Part shown: positions 31,401 to 43,700 of the stretch, one piece after another
Position numbering within the stretch: the first letter of the stretch is position 1
Layout of the letters: every line of letters starts with the position of its first letter
The notes under the pieces: model-generated
The model's input: only the letters and a program-made list of their open reading frames with translations
Told to the model about the DNA's origin: nothing
Database searches by the model: none
Assembly (NCBI RefSeq): GCF_036370855.1
Contig: NC_088102.1
Coordinates: forward strand, 25,711,001-25,775,000
Reading direction: 5' to 3'
Length of the DNA stretch: 64,000 nucleotides
From: Dromaius novaehollandiae
Taxonomy: Eukaryota; Chordata; Aves; Casuariiformes; Dromaiidae
Program-made: the position numbers and the translations under genes

Positions 31401-32134
31401 CTAAGGTCAGGTAAGGAGAGCCCCTACAGGTTGTTTCTGGAAATTAAAGCTGTTCAATAGACTGCCTTGTTGCTGAAAGATGAGTAGTAGAATGGAGTGT
31501 TTGAGCCTGCTGGTACCATAGGATATTTGCCTTTGAAAATTATATGCTGCTGTCAGGTATTGGGGAACACCTGAGGGCTGCTCCTTTTGATATGCTGTTG
31601 CCAAGCCTGAGGACCAGTGGAACACTAGCTAAACATATATAGCATTCCTTGTGGCCATTCATCATTTCCCCTAATAGGAGTGTCTGAGTTCAGCATTGTG
31701 GGCAGTGTGTGCTTATGTGTTGTGAGACTGAATGAAAGACCAAAGCAACAAAGAATTTTTGGATGTAAATGTGGGAGAAAAATGACTTTCTCCTTTTTTT
31801 CAGACCTGGGATAATGTTGGATATATTTGTCTTGTAGATCTAGTGGAACATCTGAATTGGTAGAATGGAAAATTGAGAACTGATACAGTTAAAAACGTTG
31901 CCTAATTAGACTGTGAAAGAAGCTAGGAGTTTAGCAGAAATCAAAATGATAGGTCACTTATCTAAATAAGTGGATTGGCAATAAATACTAACTAAAGTTT
32001 TAAAAGGTACATAAAACTTCAGAGTTCAAACACATGTTGTCATGAGGAGAGCTTTTTGTAGGATTATTCCACATTTGCCTCCAAAGAGTCTCTGGTACCT
32101 TATTCTGAAAAACCTGGTGCTGGCAGCAGTTGAA

Positions 32135-32200
32135 GACAGAACATCAGACTAGGTGGACGGTGAATGTGACTCCCCTTGGCAGTTCTGTATTCTGTTCTGA
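32135..32200 (-). repeat. Ancient interspersed-repeat-like motif (reverse orientation)
   Basis: CATCAGACTAGGTGGAC followed by a T/C-rich end resembles the reverse complement of the amniote motif seen again at 43371 and 58679 (ATCAGACCAAAGCCCACCTAG). It is probably an old SINE or LINE 3' end. I cannot name the family with certainty. Confidence 0.35.
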
Positions 32201-32885
32201 ATTTTACATATCTCTCAAATACATCATCTCAAGAAATATGCCCTTTATCAGGCAGGGAGAGGAAGGCTTTTATGATTCTTGAATGAGTGCTGTCTAGTTT
32301 GAGCCCATCTGTACTGACGAGTCGAGTCCCTTGGGCGAGAAGCTGGATGCCAGCCATTTAGCTTAGAGCTAAGAAGGCTTTGCCAAGTAATGACTTTAAA
32401 GTTTAGTAGCTATTTTTAAAAACTTTAAATGGCTGAAGAGGGTCGCCAGCAGTCTCCAGGATGTCCTCATGACTGCCTGCTCTCTTCAGAATGAAGCAAT
32501 CTGCCCTCAACTCACTGCTCCAAACTGCTAGTGTAGTCTTTCAACGGGGAGTGTCTTGTAGCTGGTCATGCCTTTCTGAGACCTATGTTCTTGTGAACTG
32601 TGATGGTTGTCTGTCAGTCCTAATCTATGTGAAGTGAGTGTATTTGATGTCCTGTAATTTCAAATTTGAGTTCTGTGTCACCTGCTGCTTTTCATCCTCC
32701 CAAGATACGAGTTTTAAATGGAGAAGAGGATATTTTAACAAAATGTAGCACTGAATGTCTTGCTGAATGGCACATATGAAGACTATATTTATAGTGTGCT
32801 TGCATTCCTTCAAGGCTTGGTTTGTATTGTTTGTTTGATGTGTTGTGGCTGATTTGTAATAGTGTATTGGAACCTGTTCTCTTTA

Positions 32886-32891
32886 AATAAA
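32886..32891 (+). terminator. Distal poly(A) signal, probable end of TMED8 transcript
   Basis: AATAAA sits in CTCTTTAAATAAACTTTTCA, with several TTTGT/TGTTTG elements just upstream, a typical vertebrate terminal 3' UTR composition. Confidence 0.6.
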
Positions 32892-32910
32892 CTTTTCACT
32901 ATGCAAACAA

Positions 32911-34537
32911 GATCTTTATCTTCTGTTAAAGCAGGTGAATGTTTTCATATGAAAAACTGAACTACAGACTTCCTAACAAAACAAGAACCCCATTAAACTT
33001 ATGAGCAAAAAAGAGGCAAATATTTAAAATGCACTTTGCAGAGTTCTGGACACTCTAATTGCTAATGGATGGGAAAGTGCTTTTACTGGCTTAGAGTGCA
33101 GGAGCAGAGCATAGCTCCTGGAAGCTTGGTCAGCTAGTCAGCTGCATTCTCCACAAGGGTTAGGAATGTTTGAAGAACTGGAGAGGAACGAGCAAGTTGC
33201 CAGGCACTTCCTTGTAAGTGACACAGGTGGAGTTATATTGCCTTTCCCTCTGGTGCTTAATATTGGAACTTTTCACCTCCATTTGGAGAGATTCCTCTAC
33301 AGCTAACTGTTTTGTTACTTCAGCCTTAGATTTAAAGGATTAAAAACATCTATTCAGTTATGTAGGGAATAGATAGGGAATAGTGTTTGCCCTTCATAGT
33401 TTCCTTATAGCTGCTTGCCCATGGGCTTTCTCTTACTATGCATAAGACTGTATTTAAATAGCTTGAAGGAAGAGTGTTCAGGGATCATCTGCTGGACGAA
33501 ATGAGAATTAATACCTGCAGCTTTAACCATCCATTCTTGTTTGTCCTGTTTGGAAACTCAGGACGAGTACTGAAAATATTCACCTGGCTCTGTTTTTGTG
33601 CTCTATTTGCTTGGAGCATTTCTGCAAAATAACTGAACAAGACCATTCATATACAAGGTCAATCAAAGGAATAGATGACCCTGCCATGTTAAAGATATTC
33701 AGTCTCTCTTAAGATAATGTCTTTGTCTTCAATGTTGTCTGATTGGCAACAGCACAGTTTTAAAGTTAGCATATTCATTGCTATGCAGAGGGATACACAG
33801 TGTAGCAAAGCATAAGCTGATTTTTGTAAACGGTACTCTACCATCCTCATGTCTTTTCCTGGTGAGAGACCCGATTGCTGAATAAGTCAGCAACCTTCAT
33901 ACCTGCCCCTTTTTATGTGACCCAGAAATGTGCATAGATAACATTATTTAGGAATAGGAAAACAAATTATCCCTGCCCAAAAAGGGAGGTGTGGCTTGGG
34001 CCCTAAAAGTGAATAACATTTGGTACCTGAGATGGTTATGTGGCCTGGCTGAGGATGGCCAGGGCACAGGTTGCTCCACTCTCCTGCTCTTCCCCTTGCC
34101 GGCAGGAGCAGCATCTCCACAGCTGCAGCCCGCTCCCGTGACTGTCCGTCTAAAGTAGCGCAGGAAAAGCAGCATAGGAAAAGCGCTGCTTCACCTGCTC
34201 CTTCCCGGGGCACGGAAGCGGCCGCAGGGGGAGCGATGCGGTGCAGAGCCCGGCCCTCCTAGCGCCGCGGGGCGGCAGGGTCGGGGCAGGGGCTGCCGCG
34301 GGGACCGGCACCAGCCCGGGGAGGGCCGGGCCGGGGGAGCCCGTGCTGCCAGGCAACTCTTCGAGGAAGAAGCGCGGTGCGGGAGAGGGACGGTGGGAAT
34401 TCAGAAGCGCCCTTTCCTGCGGGGGCTGCGGCGCGGCAGCTGCCGGGGCCGCGGGGGCGGATCGTGGCCGGCGGCCTTAACAGCGCCGCCGTCCGCCGGC
34501 CCTGCCGTCCGCCGGCCCTGCCGTCCGCCCGCCGCCC
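32911..34537. other. Intergenic region and 5' flank of the kelch gene
   Basis: The first 1.2 kb are A/T-rich with nothing I can identify. G+C rises from about 34070 into a CpG island. A 6-mer CCGGCC-rich tract and the 16-bp repeat at 34491 directly precede the start codon. Confidence 0.5.
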
Positions 34538-34790
34538 ATGCTGCCCGCCCGCCGCCGGGGCCGCCCGCCGCCGGGGCTGCCGGTGCGGAGCGCCGCCCGG
34601 GACGGCGGCCTCGCCTTCTACGTGCTGTGGGCGCTGCGGGAGCCGCCGCGGCAGCTCGGCAGGTGCGGGCGGTGCGCGGCGCGGCGGCCCCTCCCCGGGG
34701 AGCGGCGGGCCGGGGCCGGGCAGCCCCTCCGTGGGGCCGCCGCTGAGGGCAGAGCGTGGCCCTGCGAGGGGCAGCCGGCCACGGCCCTGT
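34180..34790. promoter_or_regulatory. CpG island promoter of the kelch gene
   Basis: Dense CpG and G+C over about 600 bases cover the first exon of the kelch gene (start codon 34538). No divergent gene is recognisable upstream, so this appears to be a one-way promoter. Confidence 0.8.
34491..34532. repeat. 16-bp GC-rich tandem repeat, about 2.6 copies, ending 5 bases before the start codon
   Basis: GTCCGCCGGCCCTGCC occurs at 34491 and again at 34507, followed by a partial third copy. It lies in the presumed 5' UTR of the kelch gene. Confidence 0.9.
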
Positions 34791-37700
34791 CACTGATGCC
34801 ATGCTCTGTCTGGTCAGGGAGGGCCGGCACGTCCATCCTCCGTGGTGCCGTCCCCGCCTTCGCAGCCTGGCACGTGCCGTGCCCGCAGACCCGTGCTGAT
34901 ACCCCCTTTCTAGCCTACCAGTTTTTTTTTTTTTCATTGCATCTCTATTTAGTCCGCTCCTTAAATGAGACATAGTCTTTTCATGCCTCCCTGATACAAA
35001 AACCTTTCCAGGGTTTTTTCACATATATATATTTTTGACCTTCTACATCACTTCTCTATTATTTTCTGTGAGTTTTTTTTGTCTCCTCCCAGCTACTCCA
35101 GCAAGATGGGTTACCAGACTTGGTTGCCTCTACCGTTGCCAAAACAGCTGGTGGTTTTTGGAGTAGGAGACTGGAGCTGTTATTCCCAGGATACAAGCAT
35201 CGCTGTGGATGTACTGGTGGCATCAGACACCAAACCACAAAGGATTGGCAGGCTGGAGCCTGCCCAGAGGTAGTTGCTGGAATTTGGTGCTGTTGTGGTG
35301 TTGGCACTTCAGTGGGGGGGGGGGGGGGGGGGGGTTGGAAAATGTTGTGCTCTGTGATATTCCTTGGTTTTGGTGCTGTCTTCTTAAAGCTGCTCAGATC
35401 TGTTAGTCCTTCCACCCCTAACACAGTGGGTCTGCCTTAATTTTTCTCCTTGCATCTCAGAAGGAAAAATGGCCAGTAGGACTTTGGCGAGATTTGAGTG
35501 ATGGGTGCTTTATTGGCAAGTTTTTTCTAGTGTGTGCTGTGGCTGGTTAGGAAGCTGGTGCCCTGTTTCATGAGAGACAATGTGCTCTTGACTTGAATGT
35601 TTTCAGACACTCGCTGGGTGTGGATGGGGACAAATGTTTGTCCCTGTTTAGCAGCAGAGTAGAAGGTGTGATGGGTGTCCCTGAGTGCTGTAAGGAGCAG
35701 TGGAAATGGGCCCACAGGCTTCCTCTCAGGATGAACTAGTTAATCTGGGGTGTAGGGATGGATAAAATGACAGGCACAGGAGATGAAGTACTATGTTATG
35801 CTCCAGTGATCCCCTTGTCCTCAGAGATTGCTAATGCTCTTACAGCAAAGGTGAAAACAGGTGGAGCCTAGCAATTGCCAGTGTAAAACATCTGCTTTGG
35901 TGGAAGATGAAATGATTTTTGTAAGCAGAGCAGGTCTAGGAAGAGGTGGACCTGAGAAACATGCTTTCTGACTTCCTTCTTTTCCTTTCCCCTCTGGGCT
36001 TTACACAGAGACCAGAGACAGCCTATGGGATTGTGTGGAGGGTAAGTGCAGCAGGACTCTGGGACATACCCGAATGCTGCAGATGCTTTGTTTACATTAA
36101 AACTGTCAAGGATCCTATGGAAGAATCTGTTTAGAACAAGAAAACTTTACTTAACTGTGTAGTGTGACCTTTAGTTGGATAGGAGAGAATACAGAACGTT
36201 TTTTCCTTTCCCTTTTATAGTATGGAAGAGGTCAGCAGAAGACCAGTTTTTCTCTCACAAAGCATAGGTAGTGGAGTGAAAGAGAATAGTTCTGTTTCAT
36301 GTGATTATATTTATGCACATAAATGCATGTTACTTTCTATAGCCTCTTATGTTTTCAACTTGCATTGAGGGCGGGTTTTTTTTTTTGGCTTTGGGGTGTT
36401 CCCAGCTAATGTGGATGCAGGAATTCTTCCCTCATTAGTGTCAGTTGTGGGCTGAAAATCCATGGTCCCTGCTGCAGGTCTCTGGTATGGGAAGGTGACT
36501 GGAGGACAGACATTTTCATGGCCTCATTGAAAGAGATGGACAAAGGCAACTCTGTGAAGCTTGTCCTGACTGTCAATGGGCAGGTAAAAGAACAGATATC
36601 CTCTTCTCTTGCTGTCCCTGTTCTTGGTTCCAGGTCACTTCAGCTTCATCGGTTCTGAGCTGTAAAACTTCTGACCCCATCCACTTCTTTGTCTTTATGC
36701 AGAGCCACCTCACACAGATCTTTTAATGCATGTCTGTGCAGAACCTAATACTATTTGATGTTCCAGTCCTACTCCCTAAACACGGCTTTGCCAATACACC
36801 TTGTTTTTTGTGGGAGACGTGCAGTAGAGAGTGGTTCAGTTCCAATTCCATTCTCTGCTGGATCTGCAATACCTGAACAGTTGTTTTACCATGTGCAGTA
36901 GCCCTTGGATTTAGTATCTTTCAGTGCCTGGCTTTGCTTTTCTGTGTAAAATATTCTGTTGATGCTGGACACTTGGGCTATTGCCTTGCAGGGGATCTGC
37001 CCCTAGCAATACATCTTTTTGTTCGCCCTTTGCATGACAGAAGCCAGTGCATGTCCTTTTATTCTTATACTGCCTGTCACTCTTTCTGCCACAGCTGCTC
37101 AGAGGAATCTCCAGCAGTACGCCCACCCACCCATTTCTAGTCCCAGAGACTATTCAGTCACCAGTGCTCCCAGCAGATGATGAGCCCCTCAGTCAGGACC
37201 TGGAGGACCCTTCTGTGGTATGTGTATACTGGATCCTTCCTCTTGTTATTTCACTCCACCCTTAGTATCCCCTCCCCTACTTTTAGCTGCTCAGTTTATA
37301 TCTAGCAGAAGCTTCTGGTACCATTCTCTTAGTGGAGACGTGTTAAGCAGGTTTTGGAGTCAAAGATTCATTTGTGCTAAAGAGATTGGTTAATTTTACT
37401 CTCTGTTGAAATGCCTTTGGAAGGGTTGAATTTAACAGCCCTGGAGAGGATCATTGGTCAGCCTGGTTACTCCTAGCACAGATGGCCCTTCTGCCTTTGC
37501 AGATTGCCTTCACACTAGCTGTGCATGTTGCAGTCAGTAGCCTGAAAGCAGACTGCTGGGTGGGCATGTAGCAGCAGGTAGCTGCGTTGTTTGGCATATG
37601 CTTGGCAGCTGGTATTGCTGGCATGCTGGCCCTTAAGGCTTAATAGAAAGGAAAGCCTGAAACAGTCGCTGTGTGAAACTAATCTCCATCCCAATAATAG

Positions 37701-40700
37701 ACAAACTCACAGTAGCCTCAGGTCACTTTTCTGTCTGTCTTCACAGGTGGGACAGGTGGTTCCTTTAGTTCCTTTTGAATTGTAGAAAATGGCTCTTTTT
37801 TCAGAGGTGATTTGACTGGGACTCTTGTCATAGGTTAAAAATCAGAGCTCAGAGATGGCTGTTAGAGTTTCCAGGCCTGGGAGGAAGGACTTCCCTGCAC
37901 CACTGAGAAACCCAGTGGTACCCTATATCCTGAAGCCACCATCTGGCAATACGGAACCCAGCGAGTCCTGGGGAAAGAGTCCTGCCCAGCTTAGGAAGTC
38001 CAGGAAGGTTTTATTTGAACCCAGAGCGTCTGAGAGGGAACTTGATGAAGAAGGTAACTCTGGCAGCTTCCAGGTGTCTTTTACAGGTCTTGTCTGTATG
38101 ATTTGTCAGTGATGCTGGGCAATGACCTCCCAGTATGTTTCTTTGTAAACTCTCAGCCAAGTCTTGTCTGTCCCTTGCAAAGTACTGAGAACTGCCCCTT
38201 AATCTTGGATAAACTGCTCGAAGAAACTTTGCTTGTTAGGGAAAGGCCAGAAATAAAACATGGGATCCTCTTAGTGCCAACACTCTGCACCATAACATGA
38301 TAGGCCATAACTCTTCGTATGAGTCAAAGTGCTTTATAAATGAAGGCAAGTATCATCAGCCTTGTTTTACAACAGTGTAAACTGAGGCACAAGAAAGTTA
38401 TCCAGAATGACCACCTGTACCTCTCCATTACTCTGTTCATTCCCCTACTAATCACATGCCACCTGGTCCATAGAAGACATGCTGATTATCATTAAAGTGT
38501 AGAAAATGTAAAAAGCAATATATATATAAAAAATTAATGTAACTGTACTGACTTTTCAGTAGTCAGAAGATAGCTGTCCAGAGGGCTGGAAACAAAACCT
38601 TTAGCTTCTGGAGTGTGTATTCCAAGTCAGCCCCAGGGTATGATCAGGTTTGTGTGCAAATGTTTGACAACAGTTCAGTGGTCCCCATGTGAAATGGCTT
38701 ATTGGAGCTTAGAAAGACAAATGTTTCTCCATTATACAGTTGCTTCACTGGTAGGCAGTGGGAGTGGGGAGAAATGAGCTGTCTCTCATCAGAGAGGTAA
38801 AATGCAATAGTGACAGCATGATGGTAGTCTGAGGAAGCACATCCTGTTCTTATCCGTCTTCTGCGTCTCTTCTGATGAGACTTTCTTCAGGCTTCTCAGT
38901 CTTGCACCCCGTTTTTTGCCATGAGGTAGCTTTGTGCTAGGGGGTGGTGGAAGGCTAAAAGGCTCTTAAACCATGGAGCTGAGCATTTTCCAGGATGTAT
39001 CTCTTCACTGCTTTCTCTACAGGGCTATATCTCTGTTTTCCTCTGCAGATTTGGTGGTGGAGGAGTTGCAAGGTAAGGTTCTGGTGCCTAGACCCTGGTT
39101 TGTCTTCTCAGCCACTCGGTAAAGCCATTCCCTTTAATGTCGCAGGCCTCTCATGCTTGATCCTTTATCTCCCCAGTGATCAAGAATGGCAATCAGGTTA
39201 TGTATAATGTCCTGTTCATGCAATTGCCCTCAGTGTATGTACTTCCAGTGCTGTCAGGCTCTCCAGTAGGCTTATGTAGCCCCTTTGAATCTCAGCCACA
39301 TCTCCAGGTGCATGGTCCTCTGAGGTGAAGCACTAAATGTGGGACAGACTTTAATAAAAGTCTTTTCTAGCTTGCTCACCCAACTGGGAGGTGAAAGGAG
39401 GAGGAACAGAGCAGTAGGAGGAATGTCTTTGGAAGCAACTCCAGGCTTCTGATTGCCCTGTCTCAGGCACTGACGAGCTGTTACTTGCTAGCCCTCCTAT
39501 ATGCTCTCAAAGGTAGGAGTAATAGAGGGGGGTACCACAGCCAGGAGATCTCTTGTAGGATAGTTAATCAATGTGATCCAAGCCTGCCCCCACCTGCCTG
39601 CCTCTGAGGTGGGAGCCTGTATATGTCCTACAGCCAGCCAAACTTGTCTCTGCTGGCTTCCTCTGTTAGTGATGGCTCTGAGAGTACTGCAATTATTCCC
39701 CCAAACCTACAGAAAATGTTCCTCAGGGAGCCCTGGCTTCTGTCACCCCAGAAGGGACCTAAGGCCTTTGCCTTCCCATTCCTCCCTTCTGAGCTCTTAG
39801 CTGCCTTGCTCTCCTCTGCAGTGAGGGGAGCTGGAGGTGTCTCTTCTGCCTCTGCTCACAGCCCTGTGCTCTCCCTTTCCCCAGGCAGTCCCAGCCCACG
39901 ATGGTGCCATGCCATGTGCCTCAGTGATCTGGGAACAGCTGTTCTGATCGGTGGAGAAGGTGTCAATCAGCAGTCTTGCAAGAATGTGCTCTGGAAGATG
40001 GAAATCGGTGGGGAGTTTGGAGCTGACTAAGGCAATGGGGGACAGGACACTAGGACAACTTGTCAGGAGGGAGTCCTTGGGGGTCTGTGCAAGGACAGGG
40101 GACAACAAAGGGGTTGCTCCTCCTAGCATGATCAATTCTGGGCAGTAGCTGGTGGTGATGTCACTCCAGGCAGGTGCCTGATGTGTTGGCAGTGGGAATC
40201 TGCTGTGGGTCCTGCAATTTCTTCATGCTGCTTGGCTGCTGTGCTGTGCCTCTCAGGCAGCTTGCACTATATGGTGCCTTGGTAAAAGGATTAGATTGCC
40301 CTCTGAGTCCAGATGAACAGATTAGGGAAGGGGGACAGGCCCATGCTTATGGAGTAACCTTGACCCCTCCTGGGATAATTTCTGACCAAGCATTTGCTAG
40401 TATGACTGTGTGTCCTGCTCTCTCAGCTGGGGCAGGTGGTGGATGGATTTGACTTTGTTGTGAGTTAGTCAGCTGGAACATGCATCCCTTGTCAACTTTC
40501 AGATACAGTTTTTCTTTACTACTCATCCTCTCTTATCCTTTCCTTTTCTACATTTCTGCTCTTTATTGATGTTCCTGGTCCTTGGGCATCCACAGATGCT
40601 GTCCCAGGCTCAGCTGACAGTGTGGGGTGCTGTGTGAGGCTGTTGAGCTATATGTGAAAGCCCTCTAGGAGCTAAGTTAGAGGTTTGAGGAAGAGCTGGT

Positions 40701-43700
40701 TGATTTTTAAGGGGTAAAAGCAATAGCATGGTTCGCAGTCTGTGTGTGATGACAGACAGAGAAGTGTTAGGTACAGTTCCAGTGCCTAGTGAGCTAACAA
40801 TCTCTTCCACTTTACTATCCCTCAGCTAGTTAGCATCCCCTTTTACTCCTCATACAAAACCACTGCTGTGTGAGTCCTCTCCAGCTCTGAATTGAAGAAG
40901 TGGTGATGAAGGCAGCAAGATTTTGAGTAAAGACTTTATGAAGTATTCTGCTAATCTAGAGAAACTGGGAGGATCTTTGGACTCCCTCACCATCTGTCTG
41001 GTGTTGCTCCCAGACAGTGATTTCTGGTTTCCAGTGGGTCTCCAACTACGAGATGCCATGCCATCGTGCTTGCGTGGTCACACTGCTACCTATGACCCAG
41101 ACACCAAGCGTATCTACATCTTTGGGGGCATAAGGGAGGACAAAGACTACAGCAGCATCTACATCCTGGACACGGTCACTTGGAAATGGCTCCTTGTGGC
41201 TGTAAGTATTGCAGCTCTTCTAAGATAAAAGCACAAGAAGGGTGGGAGGTTCTGCCTGGCTCTCAGGGAGGAGTTAGGTTTCCAGGGAATGTGGATGTGA
41301 ATGGATGTGCCCTTATCTTTACTCTAGCAGTCTTGGTCCACTGTTGCTGCAAGTTCCCTGAGCTGCATGGCTGCCTTATATCTGTCAGAGCCAGCTATGT
41401 TGAAAGGCCACAAGCTTGGTGGTAACAAGATGCTGTGCCTAGAATGAATGGAGCAAACTGAAAAAAATGGTTGCTGCAGGGTGCTGTCTGACAAAGGCAG
41501 TGGGTGGGAGGATCTGTACAGGTGGCAGAGGGAAACACACTCTATATGATGCTGTTGAGAGCTGCACTGGACGTTGAGGTATAGAACTGGTGGCCTCAAA
41601 TCAGGGTGCTGCTGTGAGCACAGCAGATCTCTGAGCTCTTTAGTTTGCCTCTCTAGTCCTTGCAGACCACCCTGTCAGCTAGGGATTATCCATCTCTTTC
41701 CTTTCATAGAATAACCCTGAGGATGAGATCTCTCTCTTCTCTGTCTTGTTCTGAGCTAGCTGGAATAGCAGCTTGACTCCTGCTCTGGTCAGAGCATTGC
41801 AGTGGTGCAGAGTATGCAAAGGACATACTGTCTGCCTGCATTGCAGAAATCTGCCTGGGCAACCAGTGAAGAGAAAATTGGGACTTGCTGAACTCACTGC
41901 ATGATGTGGGCCCCTGTCTTGTGGGCCACGCAGCGACTGAGGCACTTCTCTCTCTTGTAACAAACACGTGTTGTACTTTTCCCAGGCTAAGGGGAGAATG
42001 CCAGTGCTAGCCTACCACAGTGCAACTATCTACCGCAAGGAGCTCTTTGTTTTTGGGGGGGCTTTCCCCAAAAAGACATCACTGGCTGTTGGACCCTGCA
42101 GCAATGTGCTCTATGTCTTCAATCCAGAGTATGAAATTTGGTACCAGCCCATCTTGGAAGGGGAGAAGCCTCTTCCTAGACTCGGGTGAGAGTGCTCTTG
42201 TTCCAGCCCTCAAAGATAAAGCAGAAAACCTCTTCCCACCTTTCCTTCTGCCCCAGTGCTGTTTCCTAAATACTAAGTGATTGTTCTCCACAGTCTGCTC
42301 CTTAAGATAAGATGCGACTCCTAGTGCTTCCCATGAAGAAATCTTAGTGGGATGCTATCACTGGGCTGCAGTGGCTGGGAATAGAGGCAGGTGTAAACTG
42401 AAACTGTTGTAGCCTGTTAGCAGAAGTCAATTTGATATGAACAAAAGTGAAAAATTCAGTTCTAGAAAGCTGATGAAAATGCTTTGCTCACTTTCTTTTC
42501 TACCCAGGCATTCAGCTACTCTACTGAGGAACAAGCTGCTGATTTTTGGGGGTCAGAGGACTTCTATCTACCTCAGTGACATGCATATCTTGGATCTGGG
42601 TAAGAAAGTCTGTGCCAGGTAGCTGCCTTGGGAAGGTCCATTCTAAAGTGAGGACTGAGGAATGAGGCATGCAGGATGGGAAGGAAGCACTAATGTTGTA
42701 AAAGATTGTGATCAGATGGAAAGCTATGGTGTAAAGAAACCTCTTCTGGAGGAAGGGGGGAGCGAATGGGTAAGTTATAAGAGACCTTGTTTTTTTGGAA
42801 GAAGTTGGGTAACAGAAAATGTAGGCTGCAAATGTGACAGAATATGGAAGTCTTTGCCTAGTAATGAGGCTGCAAAATGCTGCTAAGAGTGCTTCTTGGA
42901 CATTTCACTTGCCTTTCCCCTACTATCAGGTTTCATGGAGTACACACCAGTCCCTCGCCTCGCAGGACAGCCTTCTGCACGTTGGTAAGATACTGTTGCA
43001 GGCCCAGGAACTATCTTCTTCCTTTGTCATTTTCTCTGAGGCCATGTTTGAAAGGTGCCTGTGATCAGAACCCAGTTGCAAATCTCTGCTCCACTACTGC
43101 AAATGCAGTGGGTAGCCCCTCTGTTGTGGGACTAAAAATTCCTGTGCTGTAGCACTTGTAAGGTCTGGGGGGTTACATATCTCTTAGGATCCCTGGAAAT
43201 CTGCCTCTCAGACTATGGGAAGGTATATGCTGTGTGCTAGTGGATTATACTGCCTGTTTTTTGCTCTTCACGGTACCTGGAGTATAACAGATAAACAGAG
43301 AGGAAGAATCTCTTGACTATGCTGTTCCCAAAGGGAGGCTGTTGCCCACTACAAAGTACAAGTAACCTAAATCAGACCAAAGCCCACCTAGCCTGCTATC
43401 TCACTACACAGAGCAAGGCATAGAAGTTGTGATAGATCCTTCTGAGGTAGTGAGGTGCTTTTTATGTTTGAGTATGACCTGATCTGCACAGAGAAGCAAA
43501 CAACCCTTTCAGGATTATTTAGGAAGTCAGAGCAGAAGAGAAGGAGATCCTAACTTCCACTCCGCAGCTCGAGCCCCCAGCCTGCTGCTGAAATCTGCCT
43601 TCCTCTGCCCATCACTGCTTGAGGAGGTTGAGGCAATCCCAGCAGGTTTTGCTGTAGTCACCTTTAGCCTTTGTTTTGGTCTTAGTTTCCACGCTGCTAT

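Larger units (their letters stand above)
26836..32910 (+). other. TMED8: Probable long 3' untranslated region of TMED8
   Basis: Six kilobases after the TMED8 stop contain no supported exon on either strand and end at a strong-looking poly(A) site (32886-32891, in a TTTGTATTGTTTGTTTGATG-rich context). Earlier AATAAA copies near 27655 and 27690 would give shorter forms. The stretch is A/T-rich with T tracts, including T18 at 29552-29569. I infer a long UTR from the absence of any other gene and from a long TMED8 UTR remembered in mammals. Confidence 0.55.

Noticed and set aside
36011-36041. Alternative reading of kelch exon 2 as PETAYGIVWR from an acceptor two bases downstream
   Set aside because: That choice leaves phase 0 at the donor, and exon 3 would then hit a TGA after six codons. 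The acceptor at 36008 keeps phase with exon 3.
39670-39832. Possible extra kelch exon (SDGSESTAIIPPNLQ...) followed by a GTGAGG donor
   Set aside because: Its phase fits neither exon 6 before it nor exon 7 after it, while exon 6 joins exon 7 directly in phase. The open frame is probably chance.
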